From Desulfobacterales bacterium (GTDB lineage: Bacteria > Desulfobacterota > Desulfobacteria > Desulfobacterales > SpSt-501): 6,639 nucleotides of DNA. The stretch is from assembly GCA_025454275.1 (NCBI GenBank), contig JALOOS010000095.1:1-6639 (forward strand). Reading direction: 5' to 3'. The translations under genes were made by a program, and so were the position numbers. This document shows positions 6,568 through 6,639 of the stretch, one piece after another. The notes beneath the pieces are model-generated. The model was not told the DNA's origin. It ran no database searches and worked only from the letters and a program-made list of their open reading frames with translations. Position 1 is the stretch's first letter, and each line of letters begins with the position of its first letter.

Positions 6568-6639
6568 CAGGCGGTTGAAAAAAGAAGATGGGTGGAATTA
6601 GATGGTGCCCGCCCGGAAAGGGTGGATGACGGGCCGGGC

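Noticed and set aside
6611..6639. GCCCGG...CCGGGC repeat at the right edge, as a terminator of the flavoprotein gene
   Set aside because: It is a 6-bp stem with a 17-base loop, cut off by the window end so any T-tail is not visible. The 72 bases after the stop codon hold no supported gene either.

Overview
This is a high-GC bacterial window packed with genes. Coding regions strongly prefer G or C at the third codon position. The gene content suggests an anaerobic Gram-negative bacterium of the deltaproteobacterial (Desulfobacterota) type: an Fe-S old-yellow-enzyme-like flavoprotein fused to universal-stress domains, a DUF3783-like protein and a minimal zincin. That placement is inference from gene content; there is no rRNA or other marker in the window. 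I found no tRNA, rRNA, CRISPR array, insertion sequence or phage gene.

Layout, left to right: (1) the last 84 codons of an unrecognised plus-strand gene (to 256). (2) A plus-strand 142-aa gene with a good ribosome binding site and a C-terminal DUF3783-like domain (324-752). (3) A large minus-strand gene (782-3946) that converges on gene 2 across only 29 bp. It encodes about 1,050 aa: an N-terminal region with PHP-phosphoesterase-like metal motifs, a variable linker, and a polytopic membrane module with a helical tail. (4) A divergent intergenic segment (about 3947-4148) holding a perfect 13-bp inverted repeat directly against the annotated start of gene 3, plus an AT-rich stretch that is the best place for promoters. 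(5) A plus-strand minimal zinc metallopeptidase (zinicin-like type I; 4149-4523) with HExxHxxGxxE. (6) After 70 bp on the same strand, a 657-aa fusion (4594-6567) of an NADH:flavin oxidoreductase TIM barrel, a four-cysteine Fe-S motif and a C-terminal pair of UspA-like domains. The last 72 bp hold no gene I can support.

Genes 5 and 6 may be co-transcribed, being same-strand and close, but nothing in their sequences gives them a shared pathway. The two most unusual proteins are the PHP-like/membrane protein and the flavoprotein-Usp fusion. In the fusion, the usual C-terminal FAD/NAD(P) module of Fe-S-containing OYE relatives has been replaced by a nucleotide-binding stress domain, and several active-site positions of the barrel have diverged. 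Both look like intact genes whose biochemical role cannot be read from sequence alone.
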